DNA of 64,000 nucleotides from contig JANVCC010000062.1 of the NCBI GenBank assembly GCA_025345505.1, positions 14,052,809 through 14,116,808 on the forward strand, in the 5' to 3' direction. Source of the stretch: Todiramphus chloris collaris (lineage: Eukaryota > Chordata > Aves > Coraciiformes > Alcedinidae). The stretch's first letter is position 1; each line of letters begins with the position of its first letter. The notes under the pieces were generated by a model that saw only the letters and a list, made by a program, of their open reading frames with translations, had not been told where the DNA came from and ran no database searches. The translations under genes and the position numbers were made by a program. This document shows, one piece after another, positions 62,727 through 64,000 of the stretch.

Positions 62727-64000
62727 CTGAAGCAAAGGACAGGAACACAATTAATTATTTACTCAGATGACTTCTCCAAATGATGAAGAGCTATCTGTTC
62801 TGAACTAACTTTACTTTGTGATGACTCATCCATGACTAGATTTCATTTCCAAGGTGGCTGTCTAGGCACTGCCTGTGCTGAGACCAATGAGACTAGTCCA
62901 CATAAAACCTCTGAGGGTAGTGCTGGTTCCTTTGAGAGAAAAAGAATTCTTCAGAATATTGTGCTATATTTTAAGGCCAAGAATGAAAATGCAGGTGATG
63001 ATTTTACAGGGGTTTTGTATTTTCCATTTTTTTTTTTTTTTCTACTGGGCATCTGGTAACAGTTCCAATACATCTGGACCTCATGTCCTGACAAAACAGG
63101 GGAAGGAAAATGGCAAACAGTTTTTCAGTGAGACGTTGTGAGCTCCTGTCATTCAGAGGTGTCATTTCTTGCTCTAGAACGCTGGTGGTGCAGCAGCAGC
63201 TCCATAATGCACTGTTTCCTAGTTCGGGGGATGACAGCCTTTCCCTGAGTGTAATACTGCACTTTGGCTGGGTGGATCAAAGGTCACCGGAGTCACAGAG
63301 GCAAATCTACAAACTGTGGATTGCAGGTGTCACCCCCAAATCCCAGAGAGACCAGAGCAACCTGAGGTCACAACTGAATCCAAGTTGAAAATTGGCTAAT
63401 GTACTTGAACAATAACATTTGCAGATTTCCTTTATTTTTTTTTTAATAAAGCTAGTCTTATTAACAATATAAGATCTCCGCAGTATGATTGCAAGATGTA
63501 AGATAGACATCAGGGTTTGCTTGTGAGGCACTGCACTCTTTTTCCCTTTAAGGATGAAGTATGACTGCAGCTGACCTCAATATTAGCCATGAACTTGAGT
63601 CACTAATGTAGGAGAGTAGCATGCTAAATGTCAAGCTACCAAGCAAGAGAGAAAATCCACAATTAAGAAACTCATAGGAATAGAAGTTCCTGTAAGTGAT
63701 AAAGAATTGTGATTTATTTTCTCACCATTATAAAACACCTTCAAGTTTTATTCCTGCAGCAAACGATAGGCAGGGTTTTATTTACATCGCAGTTTTTATT
63801 ATAAACTCTATTGGGGATAGGTGCTTTAAAAATCTGGCAGAATTCTGCAATTCTCCATCTTATGCTATCAGAGTATTTATAACAGCATAGAGCCTTACAT
63901 GGAACAGGAAACACAGCAAAGCATGGCTGCAAATTTACAATATTGCAGTGATTATCTGTATTATGTGGCTGAGATGAGCTAGACTGCTACAAAAGAATAT
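62727..64000 (-). other. Part of an upstream intron of the TTC29-like gene
   Basis: From the acceptor of the TPR exon to the window edge no further TPR-coding segment was found on the minus strand. A T15 run lies at 63027-63041. The plus-strand frames at 62832-63388 have no domain. The next upstream exon should lie beyond the window. Confidence 0.6.

Overview
The window looks like AT-rich, gene-poor vertebrate DNA, most likely from a bird. The main reason is its repeat content. The dominant transposon is a CR1 non-LTR retrotransposon (about 7185-10357) with a long ORF2 and the diagnostic CR1 3' end, two tandem ATTCTATG units. Several older CR1 or CR1/L3-type fragments and one MIR-like trace are also present. 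No bacterial features such as operons, Shine-Dalgarno sites or CRISPR arrays were seen. A crocodilian or turtle source is not formally excluded.

Only one host gene is clear. Two minus-strand exons (62726-62603 and 58954-58723) have canonical splice sites, join in phase, and encode a tetratricopeptide-repeat segment. I assign them to TTC29 from family memory, without a search. They are internal to 3'-terminal exons. The 5' part of the gene lies beyond base 64000, and the last exon is not settled; one candidate lies at 58171. The rest of the window is downstream of this gene: about 58 kb without another confident coding gene.

Layout. 1-7184: unique DNA, no gene. 7185-10357: CR1 element with an ORF1 tail, a 743-codon endonuclease/reverse-transcriptase ORF and two compensating frameshifts. 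10358-17880: AT-rich unique DNA with an old minus-strand CR1/L3 fragment and a short plus-strand CR1 tail. 17880-19260: stretches that look like conserved non-coding DNA. 19261-24758: unique DNA with a 13-G run, an A/C-rich low-complexity tract and one weak candidate exon. 24759 to about 24996: probable solo LTR on the minus strand. 25000-37400: unique DNA with a POU-type octamer cluster near 31.0-31.2 kb and a weak candidate exon near 30.2 kb. 37408-39345: MIR-like trace, then a 1.4 kb fossil CR1/L3-type ORF2. 40700-42110: conserved-looking AT-rich block next to an isolated CpG-dense block. 45970-46195: CR1 3' end. 48130-48620: another conserved-looking block rich in homeodomain-type TAAT cores. 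58161-64000: 3' part of the TTC29-like gene and its introns.

In mammals TTC29 lies tail-to-tail with POU4F2, a developmental transcription-factor gene. If that synteny holds here, the non-coding blocks could be distal regulatory DNA for it. That is inference only; POU4F2 itself is not in the window. I did not find a convincing new molecular system. The best leads are the orphan CpG island beside a conserved-looking block, the near-intact CR1 ORF2, and the unresolved 3' end of the TTC29-like gene.
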